This document shows, piece after piece, positions 52,016 through 52,349 of a DNA stretch of 52,349 bases (positions within the stretch are counted from its first letter, which is position 1; each line of letters opens with the position of its first letter). The notes below the pieces were generated by a model. That model did no database searches. It was given only the letters and a program-made list of their open reading frames with translations, and was not told the origin of the DNA. Made by a program: the position numbers and the translations under genes. Source of the stretch: Niabella sp. (GTDB lineage Bacteria; Bacteroidota; Bacteroidia; Chitinophagales; Chitinophagaceae). The DNA is taken from assembly GCA_027493055.1 (NCBI GenBank), contig JAPUDO010000096.1, forward strand, positions 1-52,349, in the 5' to 3' direction.

Positions 52016-52349
52016 ATGGCGATTTCTGACAGAAATTTTGATACGAGGTTGTCTTATGGGAGCAGGGTAAACCCGCTGGTGGTCTTAATTGCTATTGCTA
52101 TGATCGTTTTTGTGGTACTTGCATTCTTCAGGGCGCTTACTTATGTAAGGCTGCCGCCAGGGAGCGATGTAGCGGGTGTCTTTAACAAGAACGTACTCAG
52201 CTGGTTTGCATTGTCTGGCGATGTGGAAAAAGCTTTGGCAAAGCCCTGGACGGTGCTTAGCTATTCCTTTGTTCACACGGGTATCTGGCAGTTATTTGCC
52301 AACCTTATCTGGCTCTTGTGCTTCGGATCTATATTAATTGATATCACCG
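52016..52349 (+). CDS. Second rhomboid-family protein (5' part, cut by the window end)
   Basis: From the ATG at 52016 the frame stays open to the window end (111 codons, MAISDRNFDTRLSYG...). It has one hydrophobic segment (about 21-40), a soluble loop, then WTVLSYSFVHTGIWQLFANLIWLLCFGSIL, which matches the YMFVHxxxxHLxxN region of rhomboids. The active-site Ser and His would follow outside the window, and the usual HxxxN here reads as IWQLFAN, so activity cannot be judged. In Bacteroidota two rhomboid genes often stand in tandem. An overlapping ATG at 52012 runs into a stop at once and is not the start. Confidence 0.8.
   Translation, partial: MAISDRNFDTRLSYGSRVNPLVVLIAIAMIVFVVLAFFRALTYVRLPPGSDVAGVFNKNVLSWFALSGDVEKALAKPWTVLSYSFVHTGIWQLFANLIWLLCFGSILIDIT

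Noticed and set aside
1-52349. tRNA, rRNA, CRISPR array, transposase or integrase genes
   Set aside because: Searched by eye on both strands; no regularly spaced repeats, cloverleaf with CCA-type end, DDE or tyrosine-recombinase motif was found. A computed search would be more reliable.

Overview
The window looks like chromosomal DNA of a Bacteroidota bacterium, most likely of the family Chitinophagaceae; the genus is not settled. The evidence is two SusC/SusD pairs with lipoprotein neighbours, TAnnTTTG-type promoter boxes with an upstream TTTG, a CarB without the C-terminal regulatory domain, a bacterial GH3 acyl-adenylase-like protein, few Shine-Dalgarno sequences, and several palindromic repeats of the kind scattered through genomes of this group. 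No rRNA, tRNA, CRISPR array, integrase or transposase was recognised.

Layout. 1-3.4 kb: start of a probable lptB (minus strand), a stand-alone TonB C-terminal-domain protein, a GH3-family protein, idi, and an unknown lipoprotein. 3.4-17.4 kb: a complete sialic acid locus in one direction, consisting of SusC, SusD, a lipoprotein sialidase, a PKD/LamG surface lipoprotein, a secreted sialidase with an N-terminal domain, N-acetylneuraminate lyase, a NanM-like mutarotase, an MFS transporter and a GntR/FCD regulator. It reads as a path from outside the cell to pyruvate plus ManNAc; no ManNAc epimerase, kinase or NagA/NagB is present. A near-perfect inverted repeat lies on the predicted transcription start of susC. 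The locus is bracketed by two direct copies of the 3' end of carB: the intact gene on the right and a decayed remnant of about 140 bp on the left. This is the footprint expected of an island integrated at the end of carB.

17.4-35.5 kb: mostly housekeeping genes: carB (carrying a 96-bp palindromic element in frame), an M23 peptidase with a long Lys/Ala/Thr tail, bcp, an OmpR-type response regulator, a HerA-like ATPase (DUF853), a small unknown protein, rmuC, a PfpI/DJ-1 protein, a D-2-hydroxyacid dehydrogenase, a large outer-membrane beta-barrel protein, metF and rlmD.

35.6-51.1 kb: a parallel beta-helix lipoprotein and a fasciclin lipoprotein on the plus strand, then a second polysaccharide utilisation locus on the minus strand. 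In the direction of transcription it encodes an ECF sigma factor, a LacI-type regulator, a GH172 (DUF2961) enzyme, an unrecognised secreted protein, SusC, SusD, a DUF4185 (GH183-type) lipoprotein and an Ig-like/pectate-lyase-fold lipoprotein. The GH172 plus DUF4185 pair resembles known D-arabinan degradation loci, so a furanosidic glycan (D-arabinan, or a fructan-like polymer) is the leading substrate guess. Three LacI-type palindromes (core TTAAACGTTTAA) lie upstream of susC and of the sigma/LacI genes. 51.2 kb to the end: two tandem rhomboid proteases, the second cut by the window edge.
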